Shown: piece after piece, positions 1 through 9,663 of the stretch
Layout: every line of letters begins with the position of its first letter
Numbering within the stretch: position 1 is the first letter of the stretch
Origin: Cepaea nemoralis
Taxonomy: Eukaryota; Mollusca; Gastropoda; Stylommatophora; Helicidae
Assembly: GCA_014155875.1 (NCBI GenBank)
Contig: JACEFZ010017448.1
Coordinates: 607,501-671,500, forward strand
Reading direction: 5' to 3'
Length of the DNA stretch: 64,000 nt
Translations under genes and position numbers: made by a program
Notes under the pieces: generated by a model
What the model was told of the DNA's origin: nothing
What the model saw: only the letters and a program-made list of their open reading frames with translations
Databases searched by the model: none

Positions 1-615
1 GGAAGATGTGTGTGAGCGGCGGATGTGTGTGGGTGAGGTATATGTGGGTGGTGGGGTGTGTGTGGGTGGTGGGAGTGTGTGTGGGTGGGAGGTGTGTGTT
101 TTTGGGTATTTATTGGTGGGGGATATGTGTGCGCAGGTGGGGAGATGTGTTTGTTGGTGGGGATGTGTGTATAGGTGGGGGATGTGTAGTTGAGAGGTAC
201 CGGATATTGGGTTGGTGAGTGGGTGTAGGTTGGCTGATGTGTGTGTGGGTGGGTGGGGAAAATTGTCAGGATGCGGGATGTATGTGTGGATAGGTGCGTT
301 ATGTGTGGGTTGGCGGGGGTATGTGTGTGTGGTTTTGTGATGTGTGTTTTGCTGGGTGGTTGCGGGTGTGTGGTTGGGTGGTGGAGAATATGTGGGTGGT
401 GTTGGGTGTGTGCGTGTCGGTTATGGGATGGGTGTGGGATGTATGTGTGGGTGGAGAAATGTGTGTGGTTGGGGGATCACTGGGTGGGTGGCGGCATGTA
501 TGTTTACCTGGGTCTGTGTGAGTGCGTGGAGGTATGTGTGGATGGGTGGGGGAGGTTTGGTGGGTGCGGGATGCGTGGATGGCTGCGGGATGTGTGGGTG
601 GATGGGGGATGTGTC
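1..615 (+). repeat. GT/GGG-rich minisatellite
   Basis: Degenerate tandem array built on units like GTGTGGGTGGGGGATGTGT. All long frames here are repeat artefacts rich in C, V, W and G. The same repeat, reverse-complemented, fills 1590-3215, so the two arrays face each other. The left end lies outside the window. Confidence 0.9.
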
Positions 616-845
616 TCACAACAGTGCAGTATGCACTGTTTATGTTTACAACTTTCATTTGACAATGTTTTTTTCCCCATGTGAGTGTACCATGCGTAAG
701 ATGCATTGTTTATGCTTACAAAGTCCATTTGACAATGTTTTTTCCCCTATGTAAATGTAACATTCACATTTGATGAATGAAAAATGAGTGACTGAAAGGG
801 CCGAATGTAAGACGGGCCTGTGTGTCCAATTTGTTACCCTTTTAA
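616..845 (+). repeat. Left arm of a large inverted repeat
   Basis: This arm matches the reverse complement of about 1432-1590. The clearest block is AGGGCCGAATGTAAGACGGG near 798, matched in reverse near 1440-1458, with further matching through ATGTTTACAA...TTCATTTGACAATG. The left arm holds a partial internal duplication: the TTTGACAATGTTTTT segment occurs at about 658 and 728. Arm plus minisatellite give a mirror structure about 3.2 kb across. Confidence 0.8.
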
Positions 846-970
846 AATACGGTTTGTTCGTTCGTTCGTTCGTTGGTTCCACAACCAATGGGTTTTTAGT
901 GTGCACGCTGGCCTCCAAATTTTTTGTCCTATCTGAAAAGTCTAGGCGGCTGATACACTACCGCAGGATC

Positions 971-1144
971 ATGAAGGGCTTTATCCTCCATTTATTCTTT
1001 TTTACGTTCGCTATCGTCCTTGTATTATTTGTAAAACTCCATTCATCCAACACCGTGAATCAAACCAGGCATGCAGGAGCCAGGGATGACTTTCATAACC
1101 TCCGAGTTAACCACCTTTCGCTGAAATCAGAAGGACATAGCTAG
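971..1144 (+). CDS. Possible signal-anchor exon (hypothetical)
   Basis: From the ATG at 971 the frame encodes about 57 residues: a short basic start (MKGF), a strong hydrophobic segment at about residues 4-21 (LHLFFFTFAIVLVLFV), then a polar stretch with an N-glycosylation-like NQT. That is the shape of a type II signal anchor with stem, as in first exons of Golgi glycosyltransferases. There is no catalytic domain and no clear splice donor, and the frame is open upstream. It lies in the loop between the inverted arms. It may be a chance frame; I would not name a family. Confidence 0.2.
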   Translation: MKGFILHLFFFTFAIVLVLFVKLHSSNTVNQTRHAGARDDFHNLRVNHLSLKSEGHS

Positions 1145-1194
1145 AGCCCTGATGCCGCGACATCAGTTATTTTAAGAAGATCGTATCACGATAC

Positions 1195-1375
1195 ATAAAA
1201 CAATGAAAATAGTAAACTGGTTAGAGAAATTAGACGTAGACAGTCACACTTTTTGGTCACATTATGAGAAGAAATAAATGGAAAAACTTGATGACAGCTG
1301 GCAAGATCGAGGGGAAGATAACAAGGGAAAGGCAGAGAAGTAAATACCCGGATAGCTTGGCCACGTGATATTGTC
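1195..1375 (+). pseudogene. LINE family D C-terminal fragment
   Basis: The translation contains REIRRRQSH, then MRRNKWKNLMTAGKIEG and RQRSKYPDSLAT. This matches the C-terminal tail of non-LTR reverse transcriptase ORFs and closely resembles the copy at 45.5-46.1 kb on the minus strand (TGKIEGNRP, SKYLDGLATW). A one-base frame break lies before MRRN. It is a 5'-truncated relic inside the inverted-repeat loop. The (ATCAA)n tract at 1381-1406 just downstream may be a LINE or SINE tail. Confidence 0.6.
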
Positions 1376-1380
1376 GAGAT

Positions 1381-1406
1381 AAATCAAATCAAATCAAATC
1401 AAATCA
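1381..1406 (+). repeat. (AAATC)n short tandem repeat
   Basis: About five copies of a 5-bp unit, followed by CTTTATTAGGGTCAC leading into the right inverted arm. Tails of this type mark 3' ends of LINEs or SINEs elsewhere in this window, for example near 17.02 kb and 22.69 kb. Confidence 0.7.
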
Positions 1407-1431
1407 ACTTTATTAGGGTCACAAATTGGGC

Positions 1432-1590
1432 GCGCAGGCCCGTCTTACATTCGGCCCTTTCAATCACTCGTCTTTCGTTCATCAAGAGCATTATACATTT
1501 ACATAGGAAGAAAAATAAACATTGTGAAATGAATGTTGTAAACATAAACAAGGCTAATTACCATGTTATGAAGCGCATCTCCCACCTATC
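1432..1590 (-). repeat. Right arm of the large inverted repeat
   Basis: Reverse-complement partner of 616-845. The arm runs straight into the CA-rich minisatellite, as the left arm runs straight out of the GT-rich one, so arm and minisatellite form one composite unit present in both orientations. Confidence 0.8.
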
Positions 1591-3215
1591 CATACATCAC
1601 CCCACCCACACAACCCCACTTACCCACACACACGCGCACCAAGGGACACATAAACACCCCCACCTACCCACACACACGCACACCAAGGACACATACATAC
1701 CCCACCAACCGACCCATCCCCCCACACTGCCCTCACCTGATCCCCCAACCAAAACACACTCGCCACCCACAAACATTCCCCCACCAACCCACACATCTCA
1801 CGCCCATCCACATCTTAACCCACACATCCTCTCCCCACCCACACCTCAAACCACCCATCCCTTAGCCACATCTCCATCGACAACATATTCCCCACCCATG
1901 CACACAATCCCCCACCAACCCACACATCGCACATTCACTCACACATCCCCAAACCATACACACACATCCCCACCAACTGACATGTCCCTACCCCCCCCCC
2001 CCCCACACACACACACACACCTCCCTAACCACCCATACATCCCCAATCCACACACACACACCCCACCACCCACATATACAACTTCCACCCACCCACACAT
2101 GCCTTAACCTAAACCCCCACCACGCAATCCCCCACCCGCACATCACATACACCCCTACCACGCACTATTCCCAACCCACGCACCACACACACATATATCC
2201 CTCACCAACACATCCCCACTTACACACCACACACATATCCCCCACCCAGATACCACACAATATTCACACCCACACCCACACAGATACCCTTACCCATCCA
2301 CCCCACATACCCCCACTCACACACCACAAAAATCCTCCACCCACACACACATACCTCACTCACACAATATCCCCAACCAACACACCACACACCTCTCCCC
2401 ACCCACACACGCATTCCCTACCCGTCCACCAAACAAACTCACTCACGCATACATCCTCCACTACGCACTCACACACCCCCACCCACCCACCCCCAACCAA
2501 ACATCTCTCGATCACAATACCCCTACCCACACACATCCTCCACCCACTCACACATCCCACCCCGACACATACAACTCCCTTACCCACCTACACATCCCTA
2601 AGCCACTCACACACCCCCACCCACACATTCCCCACACACACACCCCCGCATACTTCAACCAACAACCACAATCCCCTACTCACCCATACATATACCCCAC
2701 CCATACGCACATTCCCCGCACCCATCACACACATCCCCCACACCACACACTATCCTCCACCCATACCACCACAAACATACCCTCCACCCACACATCATTC
2801 ACACATCCCCCACCAACACACCGCACACATATCTCAAACCCACACACCATACACATCTCCCCACCCGCCCTTGCATCCCCAATCCACCCAACACAATCCC
2901 CTATCCACACAACCCCGCCTCCCACACATACTTCCTCAAACCATCCACACATCTCCACCCACATAAACACACATCCCCCGCATCCGTCCCATACACATAT
3001 CCTCCACCCATACACACATCCCCCACACCCATTCCAACACCCCTACTTTCACCCCCACACATCCATCCACACATCCCACCAACACCCACAAATACCACTA
3101 CCCACCAAAACCCACATACCCCAACCCATCCAAACGCATACCCCCACCCACGCACCCCCACCCACACTTATCCCCACACTCACACACATCCTCCACATAC
3201 AGTCACACTTCCTCA
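1590..3215 (-). repeat. CA/CCC-rich minisatellite, inverted partner
   Basis: Degenerate units of the type CCCCACCCACACATC over about 1.6 kb, the complement of the 1-615 array. It includes a C-run near 1990 followed by (CA)n. The plus-strand frame at 1529-2107 (T, H and P rich) is a repeat artefact. Confidence 0.9.
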
Positions 3216-3384
3216 CATCTAGACACATACAACATGTCTCACGTTAGTATTGAAACTAGTATGAAAAAACTCCCACACTTTACTCACACACATACACTGA
3301 CACTTGTCATGAGCAGTCTCATAAAAATGTTAAACATGGAGAAAAATGTGTACATAAAATGTATGTGACGTAAAAATAGTGATG

Positions 3385-3468
<84 letters not shown>

Positions 3469-3493
3469 ATCTCACACACACACACACACACAT
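3385..3493 (+). repeat. (CT)n then (CA)n microsatellite
   Basis: About 84 bases of (CT)n followed by a short (CA)n. Another (CT)n lies at 3716-3756. Both sit just upstream of LINE 3'-end sequence. Confidence 0.95.
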
Positions 3494-3772
3494 TCACTCT
3501 CCCGCTCATTCTTTCACTCTCACGCTCACTCCGTTCTATCTCTCATTCACACTCACTGACTCTCTCACTCAAACTACAGTAATGAACATGAGTTTATATT
3601 ATGCATGATAATCAATTGGTATTTAACTGATAATATGACAGATGAGAATACACAAACATATGGATTCGCGTGTTACATAACATGCGTGTTACATGACATG
3701 CATCTGCTCAGCTCTCTCTCTCTCTCTTTCTCTCTATCTCTCTCTCTCTCTGTATTCTTTCGTATACACACA

Positions 3773-3880
3773 CTCACACGCAGAGATAAGAACACAGAGC
3801 TGATCCACGACTCTGGTGATCGCGTGAGATGGCGAATCATGACCGCCCACGCTTATCGGCATGGCATATGATGATGATAT
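3773..3880 (+). mobile_element. LINE family D 3' end
   Basis: Encodes NTELIHDSGDRVRWRIMTAH then AYRHGI and ends in a (GAT)n-like tail. The first part is the same C-terminus seen in reverse at 45.53 kb (RNTELIHDSGDRVK) and at 28.7 kb. It is a strongly 5'-truncated LINE. Its (ATG)n/(CAT)n tail is shared with the copies at 28.69 and 34.08 kb. Confidence 0.7.
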
Positions 3881-3914
3881 AAACAAAGGATATAAACAGA
3901 ACCAAGCACTAGAG

Positions 3915-4333
3915 GTCAGCATGGCCGAATGGTTAAGGGTGCTAGTTCTTAAACTCCCGGTGAGCAGGTCAGCATGGTCGATAGGGTAAGAACGCATGTT
4001 CTTAAACACCCGTTGTGCTGATGCCGAGGTAAGGGGTTCAACTCCTACACCGGTCAGTTGGACTAAAATGTTGACTTCTCGAAGTTGACTTGCCGGCGTA
4101 AATTACAAGTACCTCTGAAGTTGGTGTCGTTTCGCACTGGCATCATGAAAAGCTAATCCACACGAAAAATCAGTCCAATGCACTAGAAGTGGTAGCACGT
4201 GTATGGAATACACTTGAGATCAAAGCTAGCGAATGAAGAAGAAGAAGAAGAAGAAGAAGAAGAAGAAGAAGAAGAAGAAGAAGAAGAAGAAGAAGAAGAA
4301 GAAGAAGAAGAAGAAGAAGAAGAAGAAGAAGAA
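3915..4333 (+). mobile_element. tRNA-derived SINE, family A, with (GAA)n tail
   Basis: The head resembles a tRNA gene: a box A-like TGGCCGAATGGTTAAGG at about 3923 and a box B-like GGGGTTCAACTCCT at about 4034. The box A half is duplicated (3917-3968 and 3969-4020). The body contains CAGTTGGACTAAAATGTTGA, also present near 33.51 kb and, diverged, near 4.34 kb. The 3' part (ATGGAATACACTTGAGATCA) leads into a pure (GAA)n of about 100 bases at 4234-4333. Pol III transcription is inferred from the boxes. It is not a functional tRNA, because no cloverleaf is retained. Confidence 0.7.
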
Positions 4334-4490
4334 CCGTCAGTTGGACTTCAATGTTGACTTCTCGTCCTTGAATTGGGGACATAAATTACAAGCTGGTGGG
4401 GGATACTAGTAATAAGAACAGATTGTCGACACGCAGAACACAAGCCAGTGTGGACTACGCTTGAGTTCAAGGCGAGCGGGAAAAAAAAAT
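4334..4490 (+). mobile_element. SINE family A body, second copy
   Basis: Starts CCGTCAGTTGGACTTCAATG directly after the (GAA)n array and carries the family body and 3' part (GTGTGGACTACGCTTGAGTT), ending in an A-rich run near 4482. Head-to-tail arrangement with the first copy suggests a dimer or a second insertion at the tail of the first. Confidence 0.65.
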
Positions 4491-4689
4491 AATTCAGGGG
4501 AAGTAAGCAAGCAATTACCTGTTGTAGCGTATAGGTTCTCTCCCACGGCTCCAAACCCAGCTACATTATATTGATTCGGGTTGTGGCCCCAATTGCACTG
4601 TGCAGCATAGTTCTGTGAAAGGCTCTCAAGCTGTGGGTTCCATTCCTGTTAGAGAAGCAAATGTTTCCTTGAAATATTTTGTTCAAATT

Positions 4690-4855
4690 GTATAGGGTGT
4701 ATTTTTAATGACTGTGCAGTGTTTGAAAATATTGCCGGTCCAAGTTTTGTATTCACCCTCTGCTGTTGTTCATGCCACATAATAGGTAAATATAAAACTT
4801 GGACCGGCAATATTTTCAAACACTGCACAGTCATTAAAAATACACGCTGTATAAC
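4690..4855. repeat. Foldback element (inverted arms of about 55-60 bp)
   Basis: Arms at about 4691-4752 and 4791-4854 are near-perfect reverse complements; more than 50 bases match without a break, centred on TTGCCGGTCCAAG. The loop is about 40 bases. It is compatible with a small MITE-like foldback or a local inverted duplication. No coding content. Confidence 0.85.
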
Positions 4856-4949
4856 TGATTCAGTGCCGAAGGATAATATATCGCCAAATGTGTCTGCTTC
4901 TTTTCCCTGTGTCCAGATCTGTCTCTCTCCATGTCTACCTATCATCCCC

Positions 4950-5027
<78 letters not shown>

Positions 5028-5143
5028 TAACAATACACCCTGTATAACAGATTCAGTGCCGAAGGTTAATATATCACCAAATGTTTCTGCTTCTTTTCCC
5101 TGTGTCCAAATCTGTCTCTCTCCATGTCTGCCTATCATCCCCG

Positions 5144-5213
<70 letters not shown>
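4832..5213 (+). repeat. Tandem segmental duplication carrying (CT)n arrays
   Basis: Two head-to-tail copies of about 190 bp, from 4840 and from 5035, share CTGTATAACTGATTCAGTGC-type sequence, GCTTCTTTTCCCTGTGTCC and CCTATCATCCCCG. Each ends in its own long (CT)n (4953-5025 and 5145-5213). Frames here are S and L repeat artefacts. The downstream 5214-5520 is pyrimidine-rich with nothing recognisable. Confidence 0.85.
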
Positions 5214-5218
<5 letters not shown>

Positions 5219-5559
5219 CCCATGTCTACCTGTCTTCACATCTCCCTATCTTGCTAGCTTCTTTCCATGTCTGTATGTGTTTATTTATGAGTGTGTCTGT
5301 ATGTGTCTACGTGCATGCGTGCATGCATCCTTCAGTCCGTCTCCACCCTGTTTGTCCATCTTTCCTCCCTCCAACATTAACCGTATTTCCTCCCTCCAAC
5401 ATTGCCTATCTTTCCACCCATAAACTATCTTTCTGTCCTCAATGTCTGCCTATCGTCACTTCCCCAATGTCTACCAATCTCTTACCTCCTTCCGTGTGTG
5501 TCTCTTGCTAACTTCTATCCTACCTGTAAAACTTTCAACATCATAAGGCTTCTAGACAA

Positions 5560-5744
5560 CACTTTAGCATTTTGAGAGTTCTACCTACAACTACCTGAGA
5601 GTTCTACTAAAAATAGAACATACAGCTAGTTGAGAGTTTACCAAACACATAAAACATACAGTGAGTTAGGAGTTCTACACAGAACATACAGCTGTTTGAG
5701 GATTCTACCCAAAACATTGAGCATACAGACATAGAATATACAGT
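5560..5744 (+). repeat. Degenerate minisatellite of about 40 bp, left half
   Basis: Units like GAGAGTTCTAC...AACATACAGCTAGTT repeat about four to five times up to the left end of the DNA transposon at 5747. The array resumes at 9254, so the transposon landed inside it. Confidence 0.7.
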
Positions 5745-6194
5745 TATAGTGTGTGTGTGTTTTTTTTGTTGCCTCAATATAAAATTGAATATCTCAGTAA
5801 CCAACTGATGGAAAATAATGAGATTTAGTATATAACCTTATCATTATGTCCACCCAATAAAAATTTTTTTGTTCTGGAGATTGTACAGCAGATTTCAATT
5901 TTTGCTTATATGAGGTATATATTTTACCGCCCCGCCATGAATGCCTTAATTTTTAGAGTATTACAGCTCAGCATTACCCATTCGCGCAATTTTTAAAATT
6001 GTCTGGCGGTCTTTCGTTTTTGGACAGACTGAGTGTTATAGTTCAGAGGCGTCGTCAAACTGTGGGTTCTTTCATGAAACGTGATTATATAAATAAATCT
6101 TACCATTAATGTAATCTTAATAGCTAATATTTGAATGTGTTAATACTGTTCAATGGGATTAAAAGTGAAATTGTGTACACTTCAAAACATCGCT

Positions 6195-7430
6195 ATGAAG
6201 TTGTACACATATTTTTGTCAAGAAGCTGATCGCAGGAAACTGTTTCATACTGTTACAAATCCCGAAAAAAGAACAGTGCATGCATTAGGTTTGAGTAAAC
6301 GATCGTTTCGTCGATGGGTGCAAGAATCTGGAATGAAACCAACACGCGATAAGCAAACGGTAGGTAGAAAGGCAATTGTAGACAGCTTTGACAAGGATGT
6401 CATCAGACGAGTTATTATAAAAATGATGGATGCCAAAGAAACAGTGAGTGTAAGAAAACTGAGGGTTTTGTTGAGAAAGGACAATAACATAGAGCTATCC
6501 AAAACAACTTTGTGGAAAATTATAAGGACATTAGGCTTCACTTTTAGAAAGTACAATGGAGGTAGAAATATCCTTTGCGAGCAACCGCATTTAGGAGCCA
6601 TGAGAAGCAGATACCTACGTGAAATAAGGGAAATGCGCAAAGAAAATTATGACATAGTGTATTTGGATGAAACGTGGATCAATGCGCACCACACAAGTGA
6701 AAAGGAATGGCAATCAATGGATGGAAAGATAAAACGTTATGTGCCCAGTAGTAAAGGACAGCGTTTGGTCTTAGCCCATGCTGGTAGTACTCATAATGGC
6801 TTACTACAGAATGCTGGGCTCGTGTTCGTATCAAAGCATACAGACAATAGGGATTATCATAATGAGATGAATGGTAATGTATTTAGAGATTGGCTCGAAA
6901 ATACAGTACTTCCATCCCTTGATAGACCGTCTTGTCTAATCATGGACAATGCATGATATCACAATGTTGTTGCCCAAGAAGACCAAATACCTACGGCATC
7001 GAGCACAAAGGAAGCAATAAAGATATGGCTCCGAAGGGAAAATATACCATTTCCAGAAACATATTTCAAGCTACAGTTGTTGTCCCTTGTAAAACAGACG
7101 CAAAAAAGCAAGAAATTTCAAATTGACAAGTTGATAGAAGAGCATGGCCATAGGTGCTTGAGACTTCCGCCGTATCATTCTCATTTAAACCCTATAGAAC
7201 GTGTGTGGGCTAAAATTAAAGGACAAGTGGCAGCTGCCAATACTACATTCAAATTGTCTGACGTCAAGATACTAACCCAGTCCGCGCTATTAAATATTGA
7301 TAAAAGTTACTGGAAAAAATGTGAGGACCATGTGTTGAAAGAGGAAGAGGACTATTGGAGAAAGGATGGATTGAATTTTATGCAACCGAGAGCAATCATC
7401 AACCTACTGGAATCGTCCGACACAGATTAA
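6195..7430 (+). pseudogene. DDE transposase (IS630/Tc1/mariner superfamily), one in-frame stop
   Basis: Cuts and joins the element's DNA ends using a DDE triad. Two helix-turn-helix regions: ALGLSKRSFRRWVQ, then SKTTLWKIIRTLGF. Catalytic blocks: YLDETWINAHHT (first D), LIMDNA (second D, codon 6945) and HLNPIERVW (E, codon 7197), with 83 residues between second D and E. That spacing is far longer than DD34D or DD34E and near the 82 recalled for the DD82E/Sailor group; assignment is tentative. I choose the ATG at 6195 (MKLYTYF) because the second copy at 51.09 kb preserves it but not the earlier ATG at 6153. A single TGA at 6954-6956 directly after the DNA motif is the only break; the frame then stays open to 7430. 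Length about 411 codons. Confidence 0.8.
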
Positions 7431-7438
7431 GGTCTGAG

Positions 7439-8590
7439 CAGAGTATGCCCTGGCCATCCTCACTGTCAGTCCTACACAGATTGGAAGACTTGAAAAGGTA
7501 CAAAACGAAGCCATGCGCATCATTTTGGGCTGCACGAAAGACACCAGCTGTATATCAATGAGATACCTCCTTGACTTCCCGACAATGGAACACAGGATCA
7601 AGATCTGGAGAGCTCGTGCATACTTAAAAATAAGTGCAGATGAGCAGCACCTTTGCATGACGCTATATTCAGAGAAAAGGGTGACAGGCTAAAGAGAGGC
7701 AAATCATGGATGGGTCGGGCGGAAGATGTCGTCAGACAGGTCTGCACTCCTACCAGTATCAACCCCGGCAAGGAATGGGTGCCGGTGCCTCCAGCTTTTA
7801 AGTGCACTTTCTCCTGCATTATCACACTCGACAGACGGTGCAGAGAGCAGAACCCTGTCGCTGCCAATGCAGAAGTCAACGCGCTCATCTATGAACACTC
7901 ATATAGCCCCAAAGTGCTCATCTATACAGATGGATCTATTGTAAAGCAGCACAGAAGTGCGTGGGCATTTACAACCCATTCAGCGGGCCGAACCGTTCAA
8001 GAATCCAGTGGTGCCCACTCTATGACCTCGAGCAGCATGACGATGGAGGTGATGGCAGTTACACAGGCTTTTATATGGCTGGAATCACAGCATTATACCA
8101 ACGTGTGTGTACTAAGTGACTCAATGAGCATGATTCAGATGATCGAAGCTGGATCTGTACGTAGACGGTGGACTGAGTCGCTGCGGAAGTCTGTTGTTCG
8201 TAAAGTCACCTTCATCTTCGTCCCGGGACATGCGGGAGTTGAGGGAAATGAACGAGCTGATAAACTGGCTGGCTCTGCACCCCTTGTAGATGGCCAGCCC
8301 ATGGATCGTGCCGATGTTATTAACGTCCTTAAAGATATGGCGAGAACAGAGGACTTTGACGTCAGTGAATCCACATCGCTGTCCAGGATGAAAGACTTGG
8401 GGGTAAGAATTCGGCACGGCGAGATGCGAGAGGTACATCGGGAAAACAAGGCGCCTCGTCAACCAACACAGAACTGGCACTATTAGCCACCGGACGCTGA
8501 TGCATATGCTGGGGGGGGGGGAGGATCTGAGCACCTATGGACATGTCCGGAGTGCAATGAAGATACCCCAACTGATAACTGATAACTGAA
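7439..8590 (+). mobile_element. LINE family A, 5'-truncated copy (RNase H end)
   Basis: Near-identical to the 3' third of the LINE at 18794-21805. It begins at GAGTATGCCCTGGCC, only a few bases after the transposase stop, and ends with AACTGATAACTGATAACTGA, the family's 3' tail repeat. It carries the end of the RT thumb, then RNase H: YTDGS (D), MEVMAVTQAF (E), VLSDSMS (D) and VPGHAGVEGNERADKLA (His/Asp). There is a frame break at about 7650 and another at the G-run near 8511. The open part is 7653-8486. The C-terminal end encodes TCPECNEDTP in a shifted frame. Confidence 0.8.
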
Positions 8591-8725
8591 GAAACAAGAA
8601 GGCAATGAAAAATAAGGTAAGAAATGTATTCCTTCTACTTTCCTGTTAATTTACAAATTATTTACCCCGTGCCTCTGTAAATTCTCTGTCTTTACTAATA
8701 TTACACATTGCACCCCTCTCGGGAT

Positions 8726-8960
8726 TCTCCGTGGTGAAGTGGTCAAGCCGTCTGACTCGGGCTCCAAAGGTTGTATGTTCGATTCCGGGCCGCGTCCTTC
8801 ATTTCACGAGTGCATTTTTCGGAGACTCCCGAGGGTCGTTGCTGGAGCTACGGAGTTCGTGCTTTGTGCGACGCTTTCCGCGCTGCGGAAAGAAACTGAG
8901 CCATATGGGATAAACACCCGGTGCAATGCAGCCTACCCTGTCGATTTTAAGCTAATTCTT
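8726..8960 (+). mobile_element. tRNA-derived SINE, family B
   Basis: Box A-like GTGGTGAAGTGGTCAAGC and box B-like GGTTGTATGTTCGATTCCGG sit at tRNA-like spacing. The body follows with CGGAGACTCCCGAGGGTCGT and GAGCTACGGAGTTCGTGCTT. Related sequence occurs split around the LTR element (about 9989-10068 and 17069-17150) and as a relic at 27.73-27.87 kb. It lies within the DNA transposon's 3' untranslated part. Confidence 0.7.
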
Positions 8961-9253
8961 TCATTGCACCCACTCTCATACGAATCCGGATACGCCTTTG
9001 TGTGTCAACAGAATTGACATGTCTCACATTACCGTAAAAATAACTTCGTTAGCGAGAAATCACTAGTTGTTCAGCAAAAGATCAAAGGAATGTCGCCGCT
9101 TTCAATGATTTAAGTTGTTTTTGGACCTTTCAAAGACATATTCCTTGGGTGGGGGTAAATATAAGACGGCTGGAAAAATTTCATAACGATGCAACAGACA
9201 GTTTTCAAAATAATTGATCGTGAATGAAGGCAACCAAATGTGGACATACTATA

Positions 9254-9415
9254 GTTGATAGTTCTAATCAAAACATAGAGCATGTTGAGACATATTTAAC
9301 ACAAGAACATGTTGATGCCTCTACCCAACACATAGAACATGTTAAAACTTCTATTCTATTCGGCACGCATAATACTCTATTCTATTTAACACAAAATGCA
9401 TTGAGACTTTTACCA
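9254..9415 (+). repeat. Degenerate minisatellite of about 40 bp, right half
   Basis: Units of the type AGTTCTAA...AACATAGAGCATGTTGAGAC resemble 5560-5744. Joining 5744-5746 to 9254 rebuilds a unit junction (ATACAGTTAGTTGATAGTTC versus CATACAGCTAGTTGAGAGTT inside the left half). This supports one array split by the transposon. Confidence 0.7.
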
Positions 9416-9424
9416 AACACATAC

Positions 9425-9606
9425 CATCTTCAGCATATTGCTAGCTTTAGGCAGTGTCCTGAGATGGTTGTGGTGTTGTAGAATGGCTCGTTTCTGCTCA
9501 TCGTTGAAGCCTTGCGTGGTTGTGGTCACACGTCTCCTCTCACGGTGGTGTTCCTTGCCAGATGTCTCGCCCTGGGCTAGCACTCCGACATCAGAGTACA
9601 CCAGTA
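9425..9606 (-). CDS. CAP/SCP-domain protein, one internal exon
   Basis: The reverse strand encodes FNDEQKRAILQHHNHLR then SNMLKM, the conserved start of the CAP (SCP/Tpx-1/Ag5/PR-1) domain: helix 1 with the HN.LR signature, then the segment before the usual W in M.W. The exon is bounded by a good acceptor (TTGATTCCCCCAG, read on the minus strand, ending at 9607) and a good donor (GTATGT right after the AAGATG that encodes KM). About 182 bp. CAP proteins are usually secreted and disulphide-rich. The signal-peptide exon would lie to the right and the rest of the CAP domain to the left; I found neither in the window. The basic stretch HHRERRRVTTTT before the domain is unremarkable. It could belong to a live gene with introns full of transposons, or be an orphan exon. 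Confidence 0.6.
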
Positions 9607-9663
9607 CTGGGGGAATCAATGACAATGTGTTCGTACATAGAGAAGTGACAACAAACAGATAGT

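Larger units (their letters stand above)
5747..9251 (+). mobile_element. IS630/Tc1/mariner-type DNA transposon, complete ends
   Basis: The left end (TAGTG...) and right end (9251, read in reverse) form imperfect inverted repeats: the right end read on the minus strand gives TAGTATGTCCACATTTGGTT, and the second copy at 50632 starts TAGTGCATTTACATTTGGTT. TA dinucleotides at 5745-5746 and 9252-9253 fit the TA target of this superfamily. It contains one transposase gene (6195-7430), a nested LINE (about 7439-8590) and a nested SINE (about 8726-8960). The remaining intervals, about 5747-6194, 8591-8725 and 8961-9251, are untranslated element sequence with nothing else visible. Confidence 0.8.

Noticed and set aside
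1529..2107. 192-codon frame rich in Thr, His and Pro
   Set aside because: Translation of a CA/CCC minisatellite; every frame of the array is similarly open.
3915..4045. Possible intact tRNA gene
   Set aside because: Box A- and B-like motifs are present, but the box A half is duplicated, no acceptor or anticodon stems pair, and the body matches other SINE copies.
4888..5511. 207-codon Ser/Leu-rich frame
   Set aside because: Produced by two (CT)n arrays within a tandem duplication, with no conserved domain.
8362..8571. Frames antisense to the RNase H region of the LINE at 7439-8590
   Set aside because: Shadows of the real sense-strand RNase H sequence.
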